Shown: piece by piece, positions 9,246 to 16,647 of the stretch | Position numbering within the stretch: the stretch's first letter is position 1 | How the letters are laid out: each line of letters opens with the position of its first letter | Assembly: GCF_000373785.1 (NCBI RefSeq) | Contig: NZ_KB892378.1 | Span: forward strand, 1 to 64,000 | DNA length: 64,000 bases | Direction of reading: 5' to 3' | Source of the DNA: Erysipelothrix tonsillarum DSM 14972 | Lineage (GTDB): Bacteria; Bacillota_I; Bacilli_A; Erysipelotrichales; Erysipelotrichaceae | Position numbers and translations under genes: made by a program | The notes under the pieces: generated by a model | Told to the model about the DNA's origin: nothing | The model's database searches: none | What the model saw: the letters and a program-made list of their open reading frames with translations, nothing else

Positions 9246-9728
9246 TTATTTTTCTAATTTGTCTTGATCTTCACCAATAAGTTTGGAATTGGGTGCATCC
9301 GGCAGCGTTAATCCGTCGATTGCATGTTCTAATTCCATAATTTTTTCTTTTAATTCGTCACGGAGTTCGTTAGATTCATTTGAAATACGAGCTATTTCAA
9401 CGAGTACTTGACGCGATGTAGACATCGCCTCCCGAACAATCATGTCCGCATTCGTATAGGCTGTATCAATAATTGAATTTGCTTCACGTAAGGCAAGGCG
9501 CGACATTTCTTCTGCCGCCTTCTCACGAACACCAGTTTCACTTACCAATTGTTGATATCGCTTTTTGATTATATCACGTTGTTCTTGTAATGACTCTACT
9601 TGTTTTTGATAAAGTTCAATTTGTTTAGACAAAATGGTTTTATCATGTTCCAAGTTGGTAATCATCTGATCAACCTCAAAGCGATCATAACCTTGGCGCA
9701 TAACTCTAAATTTTGGTTTATGAGACAT
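9246..9728 (-). CDS. divIVA: DivIVA domain cell-division/polarity protein
   Basis: 160 residues. The N-terminal membrane-binding segment FRVMRQGYDRFEVDQMI matches the DivIVA lipid-binding domain, followed by a long coiled coil (about 25-140) and a short acidic tail. DivIVA-type proteins gather at curved membrane at septum and poles. The ATG at 9728 is preferred to the upstream TTG at 9734. No clear ribosome site is visible; the start lies 9 nt after the sepF stop, so translation is probably coupled. The tail is short compared with Bacillus DivIVA. Confidence 0.92.
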   Translation of the reverse strand: MSHKPKFRVMRQGYDRFEVDQMITNLEHDKTILSKQIELYQKQVESLQEQRDIIKKRYQQLVSETGVREKAAEEMSRLALREANSIIDTAYTNADMIVREAMSTSRQVLVEIARISNESNELRDELKEKIMELEHAIDGLTLPDAPNSKLIGEDQDKLEK

Positions 9729-9737
9729 ACTCAATTA

Positions 9738-10142
9738 CTACTGATCTAAATCTTCAAGGTTCATACTAATTTCCCCTTGAACTCCTATGGTACGTGGTGT
9801 ACACAGAATTACATTATGGCCAATCTTTTGAATTGAACCATCAAGTGCAAACACAACTCCCGTTAAGAAATCAATCGTACGTTGTGCATAGTCACGTTGT
9901 AATCGATGTAAGTTTACTACAGCTGCGCGTTTTTCTTTTAAATAACGGGCAACTTCTTCAGATTCTTCGAAAGATCGCGGTTCAAATAAAACCATTTTTG
10001 TATCTGAAGGTAATTTAGGCGCTTCTGATGATGCGCGTGGTGTTTCATATTCGCTCAAGCTCTCAGCCTCCTCGTCAGTTAGTTCAAGATATTCATCTTC
10101 AACTGGTGTAAGAATATTTTTAAGTTTATCTTTAAAGCTCAT
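9738..10142 (-). CDS. sepF: cell division protein SepF
   Basis: 134 residues. A variable acidic linker (about 15-45) leads to the SepF core: MVLFEPRSFEESEEVARYLKEKRAAVVNLHRL, RTIDFLTGVVFALDGSIQKIG and NVILCTPRTIGVQGE. SepF bundles FtsZ filaments and tethers them to the membrane through its N-terminal amphipathic end (MSFKDKLKNIL). GGAGGTTTGAACG precedes the ATG. The intermediate ylmG/ylmH genes often found between sepF and divIVA are absent here. Confidence 0.95.
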   Translation of the reverse strand: MSFKDKLKNILTPVEDEYLELTDEEAESLSEYETPRASSEAPKLPSDTKMVLFEPRSFEESEEVARYLKEKRAAVVNLHRLQRDYAQRTIDFLTGVVFALDGSIQKIGHNVILCTPRTIGVQGEISMNLEDLDQ

Positions 10143-10194
10143 CGTTCAAACCTCCGTTTTGATAATTACATCATACCATAATTATTGATGAAAA

Positions 10195-10737
10195 TTAATC
10201 GTTATCTCTCTCAACTTCAAGCAACCCATAATCGCCATCATGACGTTTATAGACAACCGCAACATCTGATGTTTCATCATCAGTATAAATAAAGAATGAG
10301 TGGCCTAACATTTCCATATCTACAATTGCATCATTAAGATTCATTTTTTCGGCCACAATGGATTTTGTTTTAACAAGTTTAGATTCTTCTTTTGCTTCTG
10401 ATTCCGCAATCATATTTAAGAAAGCTTGTGATAAGCCTTCACGATTTTTACGTGAAATCTTTGTTTTATGACGACGAATTTGATCTTCTAATTTATCAAC
10501 AACACGATCAAGTGCTGCGTAGAAGTCTTCATGCAGAACCTCTGCACGTAATGGTCCAATTTTTGAAGTAATTGTCACTTCAACTTTTGACCCTTCCGGA
10601 TAAACATTGACTACCACATTTGCACGCCATGAGTCATCTACTTCAAAGTATTTGTGTAAGAATTGTAATTTTTCTTCCACCTTTTCTTGCATTGCATCTG
10701 TGATTTCCACATTTTTTCCATGAATATAAACTAACAT
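10195..10737 (-). CDS. hpf: ribosome hibernation promoting factor, long form
   Basis: 180 residues in two parts: an N-terminal HPF/YfiA domain (1 to about 100, MLVYIHGKNVEITDAMQEKVEEKL) that binds the 30S decoding region, and a C-terminal dimerisation domain (about 125-180, VAEKMNLNDAIVDMEMLGHSFFIYTD) that joins two 70S ribosomes into 100S particles. The long form is the standard Firmicute type. GGGAGGG is well spaced before the ATG. It lies between the PLC-like gene and sepF, all on the minus strand. Confidence 0.96.
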   Translation of the reverse strand: MLVYIHGKNVEITDAMQEKVEEKLQFLHKYFEVDDSWRANVVVNVYPEGSKVEVTITSKIGPLRAEVLHEDFYAALDRVVDKLEDQIRRHKTKISRKNREGLSQAFLNMIAESEAKEESKLVKTKSIVAEKMNLNDAIVDMEMLGHSFFIYTDDETSDVAVVYKRHDGDYGLLEVERDND

Positions 10738-10765
10738 ATAAAACCCTCCCTATTATTGTTGTTTT

Positions 10766-11743
10766 CTATTTCTGATAAATACTATCGTAGTATTTCATCT
10801 CGCGCCCTGGTGGACGCCCTGTATCATAACGACGATCACCCAGTAGTGCATCGAATTCAACAGGTTCATTGTGATTTAATGCATCGTTTAAAGTCCCGAT
10901 GCATTCACAACCAAGCACAATGGATGACTCATAGAGTTCCATAAATGTCTCGTTCGATGTTTCATCGATATTTGTTGGGTTTGACCATGTATCACGTTTT
11001 AAATTCAGAACATCATATGTTGCATCAATGTTTGAATTCACAATATGACTTGAAAACGCCCACGGATCAGCCATTTTACGTTCCAGTTTTTGAATCACTG
11101 GAGTCATAATATTGTGCGGATCGTATAAATAATTCAGAATTTTTTTAAATGAATCAATTGCTTCTTCAATCACGCGCGGTTCAAGATAAATGCCAAATAC
11201 TTGCGATAGCATCATCTGGTAAAACGAAGCGATAACGCGACGTTCTTCCTCTGATACATCGACAAAACGTTTTGGCTTCAGTGTAGTCATATCACGACGT
11301 TTGACATACGAAACCATCAGTGAATCCAGCATCGATTCATATCGAAAATGCCAATAGCGCGTGTCGCCTGCAATTTCGCCACCACGATAAAATACGAATG
11401 GATGTGCAAGCGAATCCAATGCCCAATGTTGAAAATGTCCTGCGATAAACGCAATTAATATTTCTTTCCTACGTTCATCTTTCATTTCCTTTATAAAGCT
11501 CACGGCTTGATTATAAAAATCATTAACATGAGTCCGGTGCACAATCCCACCATAATCAGCGACGATTTTATTAAGTTCCTGATCTTGCCAAGGAAATACT
11601 TTGTAGTAAAACAAGATATCAGGACCATTACTACCTAATAGATACGCCCGAGGGTGTTTTTTTATCGCCTTTTGGACTGTAGACACATCAAGTTCGTTAT
11701 AAACATCGAGTGCCATCAGCCCATGTGTAATAACATTTGGTAT
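10766..11743 (-). CDS. zinc-dependent phospholipase C-like protein, probable AUA start
   Basis: About 325 residues with no signal peptide. ITHGLMALDVYNEL near the N-terminus, LLGSNGPDILFYY (about 35-47) and AFIAGHFQHWALDSLAHPFVFY (about 101-122) supply the His/Asp set of the zinc-dependent PLC-like family (PF00882 type). The substrate is unknown. Start choice: an open frame exists from GTG at 11752, but that GTG overlaps the end of the AAAGGAGG ribosome site. The codon at ideal spacing (8 nt) is ATA at 11741-11743, exactly where the expected family start M-P-N-x-I-T-H-G would place Met. I therefore annotate from ATA. Confidence 0.75.
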   Translation of the reverse strand: MPNVITHGLMALDVYNELDVSTVQKAIKKHPRAYLLGSNGPDILFYYKVFPWQDQELNKIVADYGGIVHRTHVNDFYNQAVSFIKEMKDERRKEILIAFIAGHFQHWALDSLAHPFVFYRGGEIAGDTRYWHFRYESMLDSLMVSYVKRRDMTTLKPKRFVDVSEEERRVIASFYQMMLSQVFGIYLEPRVIEEAIDSFKKILNYLYDPHNIMTPVIQKLERKMADPWAFSSHIVNSNIDATYDVLNLKRDTWSNPTNIDETSNETFMELYESSIVLGCECIGTLNDALNHNEPVEFDALLGDRRYDTGRPPGREMKYYDSIYQK

Positions 11744-11781
11744 GACGGCCACCTCCTTTACTACATTCTATCAAATAACGA

Positions 11782-12909
11782 TTAAAGTTGCACCATTTTA
11801 ACACAGTTTTCATATTCCGTAAATTCAATTTCTAAAGCATTCGCTACCGCTTCATTTACCACATAGCCACGAAAAATGTTTAAACCATTTTTAATCCCAT
11901 CATCGTTCATTACCGCATTATGAATTCCCTCATCTGCAATTTTTAATCCATACGGCAAAGTTGCATTCCCAAGTGCGTAGGTTGAGGTTTGAGGAACAGC
12001 TCCCGGCATATTGGTTACACAATAGTGCACAATACCTTCTTCAACAAAAACCGGTTCACTGTGTGTCGTCGGGTGACTTGATTCAAAACAGCCGCCTTGA
12101 TCAATCGCAACATCAACCAAAACTGTACCTGGTTCCATAATTTTTAGATGTTTTCGGGTTACTAATTTCGGTGCACGCGCTCCAGGCAATAGTACACTCC
12201 CAATCACAACATCGGCACGTCGTAATTCATCTTCAATATTTTTTGTGTCACTATATATTGTATTTACAGCTGTACCGAAGACATCTTCAATATAGGCTAG
12301 ACGATCTAAGTTTCGATCCAATACGCTCACGGTTGCACCAGTTCCTAAAGCTGTTTTGCAGGCACTCATACCTACAACACCACCACCTATAATAACAACA
12401 TGACCACCCCGTACACCTGGGACACCTGAAAGAAGAATTCCTTTCCCTCCAAATGTTTTTTCTAAATATTTTGCACCTTCTTGGATGGAAAGTCGCCCCG
12501 CCACTTCGGACATTGGTTTGAGTAAGGGTAAACGACCTTTTTCATCTGTTACCGTTTCATAGGCAACAGCGGTCACATTGCGTTCGAGTAAAGCCTGTGT
12601 TAATTCTAAATTATCGGCGAGATGCAAATAGGTAAAGAGGATTTGATTTGGCTGCATTAATGAATACTCTGCTGCGATTGGTTCTTTAACCTTTATAATC
12701 ATTTCACACTGTTCCCAAACAGCGGATGCAGTTTCTAAAACAATTGCGCCTTGTTTTCGATATTCATCATCCGAAAACCCACTACCTTCCCCAAGTCCCG
12801 CTTCCACAAATACCTCATGACCATGTTTAAGATATTCAATCACGTGCGAAGGCATGATCCCTACTCGTTGTTCAAAATTCTTTTGCTCTTTTACTGATCC
12901 AATACGCAT
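11782..12909 (-). CDS. ald: alanine dehydrogenase
   Basis: 375 residues, the normal length. MRIGSVKEQKNFEQRVGIMP at the N-terminus, KVKEP (about 74-78, catalytic Lys region), TYLHLAD (catalytic His about 96) and the NAD-binding VVIIGGGVVGMSACKTA (about 171-187) define the Ald family, with NMPGAVPQTST near 300. It interconverts alanine with pyruvate and ammonium using NAD. Its ATG overlaps the stop of the upstream HAD gene by one base (TAATG), so the two are translated from one message. Confidence 0.96.
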   Translation of the reverse strand: MRIGSVKEQKNFEQRVGIMPSHVIEYLKHGHEVFVEAGLGEGSGFSDDEYRKQGAIVLETASAVWEQCEMIIKVKEPIAAEYSLMQPNQILFTYLHLADNLELTQALLERNVTAVAYETVTDEKGRLPLLKPMSEVAGRLSIQEGAKYLEKTFGGKGILLSGVPGVRGGHVVIIGGGVVGMSACKTALGTGATVSVLDRNLDRLAYIEDVFGTAVNTIYSDTKNIEDELRRADVVIGSVLLPGARAPKLVTRKHLKIMEPGTVLVDVAIDQGGCFESSHPTTHSEPVFVEEGIVHYCVTNMPGAVPQTSTYALGNATLPYGLKIADEGIHNAVMNDDGIKNGLNIFRGYVVNEAVANALEIEFTEYENCVKMVQL

Positions 12910-13646
12910 TATAATATTTCCTTCACTTTCTTTATAAGTTCACTACGGTTACCCGTCCAATCACATTTATATTCACTGCCACGATGAATAAGATTATCTG
13001 TTAGAAGCCATGTCTTCATTCCAAATTGAGAGGCCATCATGTCCTCTTCCACATCATTTCCGACCATTAAACATGTTTCTGGATTTAAATCATTATCACG
13101 TATAATCTCTTCATAATACATTGGATTGGGTTTGCAATGATGATTTTTTTCAAATCGAGTAATGTCATCAAAATCATCCAATTCAAGCCCCGACCACCAA
13201 ATGCGTTTGTCTGTCGCAAGTTTTGGAAAGAGTGGATTTGTTGCTAAAATAATTTTATATCCTTTGTTTTTAAGGTAATGAACCGTCTCAACCATAGGTT
13301 TTGAGATGGATGTCACCGTTTCCACCAAATCAAATTCATTTTCATAATAATCGTCTAAGATTGCATCAATTGCTTTCATTGTTTTTGTTCCTACAATCCC
13401 TTCAAAGTGTCCGTAAAATACAACTTCGTTGGTTTTCGATGTATCTGTATTTTTAATCATCGCTTCACTGGATTTCCAAAGGGCTTTTGCCATTTCCTTA
13501 GGTTCAATCAAGTGTGAAACTTTTTGTGTTATCGAAGTTAAGTAAGTCCGTTCAAAGTCATCCCCATCAAGCGGTAGAATTGTACCGTCCAAATCAAAGA
13601 GTACTGTATCAATTCCGAGTTCATTGCTCAAGTTTACATTTTTCAT
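12909..13646 (-). CDS. HAD-superfamily hydrolase
   Basis: 245 residues. The nucleophile motif is DLDGT (about 18-22), motif II lies around ILATNP, and motif IV is LMVGNDVEEDMMAS (about 196-209) with the paired acidic residues. A mostly helical cap occupies about 25-110. It is a phosphatase or related enzyme of the HAD-IA type; the substrate cannot be told. GGGAGGT precedes the ATG. Its one-base overlap with ald suggests a shared transcript but not necessarily a shared pathway. Confidence 0.88.
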   Translation of the reverse strand: MKNVNLSNELGIDTVLFDLDGTILPLDGDDFERTYLTSITQKVSHLIEPKEMAKALWKSSEAMIKNTDTSKTNEVVFYGHFEGIVGTKTMKAIDAILDDYYENEFDLVETVTSISKPMVETVHYLKNKGYKIILATNPLFPKLATDKRIWWSGLELDDFDDITRFEKNHHCKPNPMYYEEIIRDNDLNPETCLMVGNDVEEDMMASQFGMKTWLLTDNLIHRGSEYKCDWTGNRSELIKKVKEIL

Positions 13647-13726
13647 GTGTTACCTCCCACTTTTTTGAATTATATCATAAGTGTTAAATATTCTTACCAT
13701 TAACTTGTAATCTGTCACTCATATTA

Positions 13727-13755
13727 TTGCTTAATGACCCTCAATTTGTTATAGT
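13727..13755 (+). promoter_or_regulatory. promoter of the mgtA leader
   Basis: TTGCTT (13727-13732) and TATAGT (13750-13755) are 17 nt apart. Transcription would start near 13762, just before the leader ORF ribosome site, giving a 5' leader of about 150 nt ahead of the ATPase. Confidence 0.6.
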
Positions 13756-13780
13756 TTTAAATACGAGGAGGTGGAAACCA

Positions 13781-13870
13781 ATGGAAGGTCAGAGTTGCCT
13801 GAATGATAGTATTAGTGAACGATCTTTGGATGATGACCCCTTGGGTACACCTCAAGAAAGTCATCGATAA
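13781..13870 (+). CDS. 29-residue leader ORF upstream of mgtA
   Basis: ATG at 13781 follows GAGGAGGTGG with good spacing and the frame closes at TAA 13868-13870. The peptide reads MEGQSCLNDSISERSLDDDP then LGTPQESHR. It has no membrane segment; the notable feature is the run D17-D18-D19-P20. Long-range pairing is possible between the ribosome-site bases GAGGTG (13768-13773) and CACCTC (13848-13853), and a competing hairpin CTTGGG/CCTCAAG (13840-13856) uses the same bases. A further 7-bp hairpin TTCATAC/GTATGAA (13877-13896) touches the mgtA ribosome site. The arrangement looks like a translated regulatory leader; function is inferred. Alternatively the region acts as a structured RNA and the ORF is incidental. 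Confidence 0.6.
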   Translation: MEGQSCLNDSISERSLDDDPLGTPQESHR

Positions 13871-13910
13871 ATTTTGTTCATACATGACAGTATGAAGGGA
13901 GTTTATAAAT

Positions 13911-16499
13911 ATGTCAGAAACAAATAAAGAGCTCATTCAAACACTTCAGCTCAACCAAGAAGAATTGTTTGAACAATTGGATGCGTCCCCAGAGGGTTAT
14001 ACATCCAATCAAGCCGAGGTGAAGCTCGAAGAATATGGTCCGAATGAGATCAAGCCTCAAAAAAAGAAAAACCCTCTAATTGGTTTTGTTAATGTTTTAA
14101 TCAATCCATTTAACCTTGTTTTAATGGTCGTAATTGTGATTACATTTATTACCGATATCATGTTAACTCAGGAAAAAGATTACTTAACAATTTCAATTCT
14201 TGCCGTAATCATCATTATCTCTACATTAATTTCATTCATTCAGGATGAACGCTCTAGCGCTGCAAGTGAAAAATTATTAAATATGGTTTCCAATACAACC
14301 GCCGCACTTCGTGATGGTCAATTTATTGAAATCCCAATTGATGACCTTGTTCTCGGAGATGTGGTTCGCTTATCAGCCGGTGATATTATTCCCGCCGATA
14401 TGCGCGTCATATCCGCAAAGGATTTATTTATATCACAAGCAACCTTAACCGGTGAATCGCAACCGATTGAAAAATTTGTTAAGTTTGATGAAAGTCAAAC
14501 TGACGCAGACAGCGACTTCACCAATTTATGTCTAATGGGTACTAATGTTGTTTCAGGTTCGGCACGCGCTGTTGTTATTCGTACCGGAAGTGATACTTAC
14601 TTGGGGCAAATGAATCGTTCCCTTAAGAATACAAAACGTCCAAATAGTTTTGAAAACAGTATTTCAACCGTTAGCCGTTTATTAATGAAACTCATGCTTA
14701 TCATGTTACCCGCAATTTTTATTATCAACTGGGTATTTAAAGCAAACCCAATTGAATCCTTTGTATTCGCCCTCACCGTTGCCGTTGGTTTAACACCTGA
14801 GATGCTTCCTGTTGTTTTAAGCAGTGGTTTAGCACGCGGTGCTATCAACATGTCTAAACATCAAACAATTGTAAAGTCGCAAAGTTCAATATCTTCTTTT
14901 GGAGAAATGGATGTTTTATGTACCGACAAAACGGGAACAATCACTCAGGATGATATTATTCTAGAACGTTATATGGATACTACTGGAGAAGATGACATGC
15001 GTGTACTTCGTCATGCTTATTTAAACTCCTACTTCCAAAGTGGTCTTAAAAACTTAATTGACCTTGCAATTATTGAACGTGCAACAAGTTACAATATGGA
15101 TGACTTAGTTAATTACTATACCATCGTGGATGAAATCCCTTTTGATTTTGCACGTCGTCGAATGAGTGTTATTCTAGAAGATAGCAATGATAAAAAACAA
15201 TTAATCACAAAGGGTGCGGTTGAAGAAATTATGAAACTTTGCTCCCATATTGATCGTGATGGAAAAGTGTTCCCACTTGATGATCAAACTCGTGAAGAAG
15301 CAATGGATGTTTATATGCAACATAACAATGATGGATTACGCATGATTGCTGTCGCACAGAAAAACGAACTCCCTACGGACCACGAATTTGGCGTCGAGGA
15401 TGAAAAAGATCTCGTTCTTATTGGATTTATTGGTTTCTTGGATCCACCTAAAGAAAGTGCAAAACCAACTATCGAAAGTTTAAATCGTCACGGTGTTGAC
15501 GTTGTCGTTATCACGGGTGATAGCTTAGGTGTTGCTAAAAAAGTATGCAGTAAAGTTGGTATTGATACTGAAGTTACTTATATGGGTAAAGATATCGAAG
15601 AAATGACGGATGAAGAACTTCAGTCAGTGGTTGGAACTTGTCATCTTTTCGCCAAAATATCTCCAGTACAAAAACAACGTATTGTTGAGGCTTTCCAAGC
15701 CAATAATCACACAGTTGGATTCTTAGGAGATGGGATTAATGATGCTCTTGCATTAAAACAAGCCGATGTTGGTATTTCTGTTGATACCGCCGTAGATATT
15801 GCTAAAGAAAGTGCTGATATTATTCTTCTTAAAAAAGATTTAACAGTACTTGAAAAAGGAATTATGGAAGGTCGTAAAACGATTGTTAATATGATCAAAT
15901 ACTTAGAAATGGCAGTAAGTGGGAACGTCGGGAACATGATTTCAGTCATCGTTGCCAGTGTATTCTTACCCTTCTTACCGCTATTACCGGTTCATATTCT
16001 CGTTCAAAATTTACTCAGTGACTTAGCTCAAACAGGTATTCCATTTGATAACTGTGACGAGTCTGATCTCGATAAACCACGTAAATTAGAATCTGAGCGT
16101 CTCGTTCACTTTATGTCTGTATTTGGACCATTAAGCTCTGTGTTTGATATTATGTGCTTTATTGTTCTTTGGTTTGTTCTCGGAGTCAATACACCCGAAC
16201 AAGCAACTTTATTCCAAACATTCTGGTTTACATTTGGAATCCTATCTCAAGCACTCATTATCTTCGTGATTCGTGCTAAAAAACCATTCTCATTCAAAAA
16301 CAAACCTGCATCAATTCTTGTCGGAGTGTCTACGCTTGCTGTCGTCATTACATTATTCTTTGTTCTTACGCCACTTGCACACACCATTGAGCTTCAAATC
16401 TTAAGCTTGAATCATCTCGCTTATGTACTTGGAATCGTGGGTCTCTACTTGATTACAACTGCAATTGTTAAAAAATTTGTATGGACACCGCTTGATTAA
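13911..16499 (+). CDS. mgtA: magnesium-translocating P-type ATPase (MgtA type)
   Basis: 862 residues. The order is: N-terminal cation-ATPase region, helices at about 65-110, actuator TLTGES (about 180-185), helices at about 260-310, phosphorylation site CTDKTGT with Asp 339, nucleotide domain with ITKGAVEE, hinge GDGINDALALKQADVGIS (about 605-622), and C-terminal helices from about 665. The [21 protein letters not shown] and NMIKYLEMAVSGN segments are typical of the P3B magnesium importers. AAGGGAG precedes the ATG. It has its own promoter and leader ORF, and a perfect terminator follows. A second, separate MgtA-type gene lies at the right edge of the window. Confidence 0.93.
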   Translation: MSETNKELIQTLQLNQEELFEQLDASPEGYTSNQAEVKLEEYGPNEIKPQKKKNPLIGFVNVLINPFNLVLMVVIVITFITDIMLTQEKDYLTISILAVIIIISTLISFIQDERSSAASEKLLNMVSNTTAALRDGQFIEIPIDDLVLGDVVRLSAGDIIPADMRVISAKDLFISQATLTGESQPIEKFVKFDESQTDADSDFTNLCLMGTNVVSGSARAVVIRTGSDTYLGQMNRSLKNTKRPNSFENSISTVSRLLMKLMLIMLPAIFIINWVFKANPIESFVFALTVAVGLTPEMLPVVLSSGLARGAINMSKHQTIVKSQSSISSFGEMDVLCTDKTGTITQDDIILERYMDTTGEDDMRVLRHAYLNSYFQSGLKNLIDLAIIERATSYNMDDLVNYYTIVDEIPFDFARRRMSVILEDSNDKKQLITKGAVEEIMKLCSHIDRDGKVFPLDDQTREEAMDVYMQHNNDGLRMIAVAQKNELPTDHEFGVEDEKDLVLIGFIGFLDPPKESAKPTIESLNRHGVDVVVITGDSLGVAKKVCSKVGIDTEVTYMGKDIEEMTDEELQSVVGTCHLFAKISPVQKQRIVEAFQANNHTVGFLGDGINDALALKQADVGISVDTAVDIAKESADIILLKKDLTVLEKGIMEGRKTIVNMIKYLEMAVSGNVGNMISVIVASVFLPFLPLLPVHILVQNLLSDLAQTGIPFDNCDESDLDKPRKLESERLVHFMSVFGPLSSVFDIMCFIVLWFVLGVNTPEQATLFQTFWFTFGILSQALIIFVIRAKKPFSFKNKPASILVGVSTLAVVITLFFVLTPLAHTIELQILSLNHLAYVLGIVGLYLITTAIVKKFVWTPLD

Positions 16500-16503
16500 T
16501 ACC

Positions 16504-16534
16504 AAAAAAGGAACGCACGTGCGTTCCTTTTTTT
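16504..16534 (+). terminator. mgtA terminator
   Basis: GGAACGCAC pairs perfectly with GTGCGTTCC, flanked by A run and followed by seven T residues. Confidence 0.93.
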
Positions 16535-16551
16535 ATCTATAATTGCTATTT

Positions 16552-16600
16552 TTCACAGTTACAATACATAATCTTCACATTTCATGACAAAATCTTCATA
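16552..16600. promoter_or_regulatory. phased direct-repeat array upstream of the LPXTG gene
   Basis: TTCACA at 16552, TTCACA at 16574 and TTCATA at 16595 recur every 21-22 bp. Read on the minus strand, 16552-16579 is TGTGAA-N5-TGTATT-N5-TGTGAA, an 11-bp spacing like WalR/PhoP response-regulator boxes. The array lies just upstream of a TATAAT (16617-16622) that probably serves the surface-protein gene. Binding is inferred only. Confidence 0.4.
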
Positions 16601-16647
16601 TTTTTTATTTGTTTTCTATAATAGGTCTATATGAAGGAGGACATGAC

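Noticed and set aside
13761..13910. M-box (ykoK) magnesium riboswitch before mgtA
   Set aside because: The conserved M-box blocks (TTAGGTGAGGCT, GCTGCCCAAA and GCTAAAGCT-type segments) are not present.
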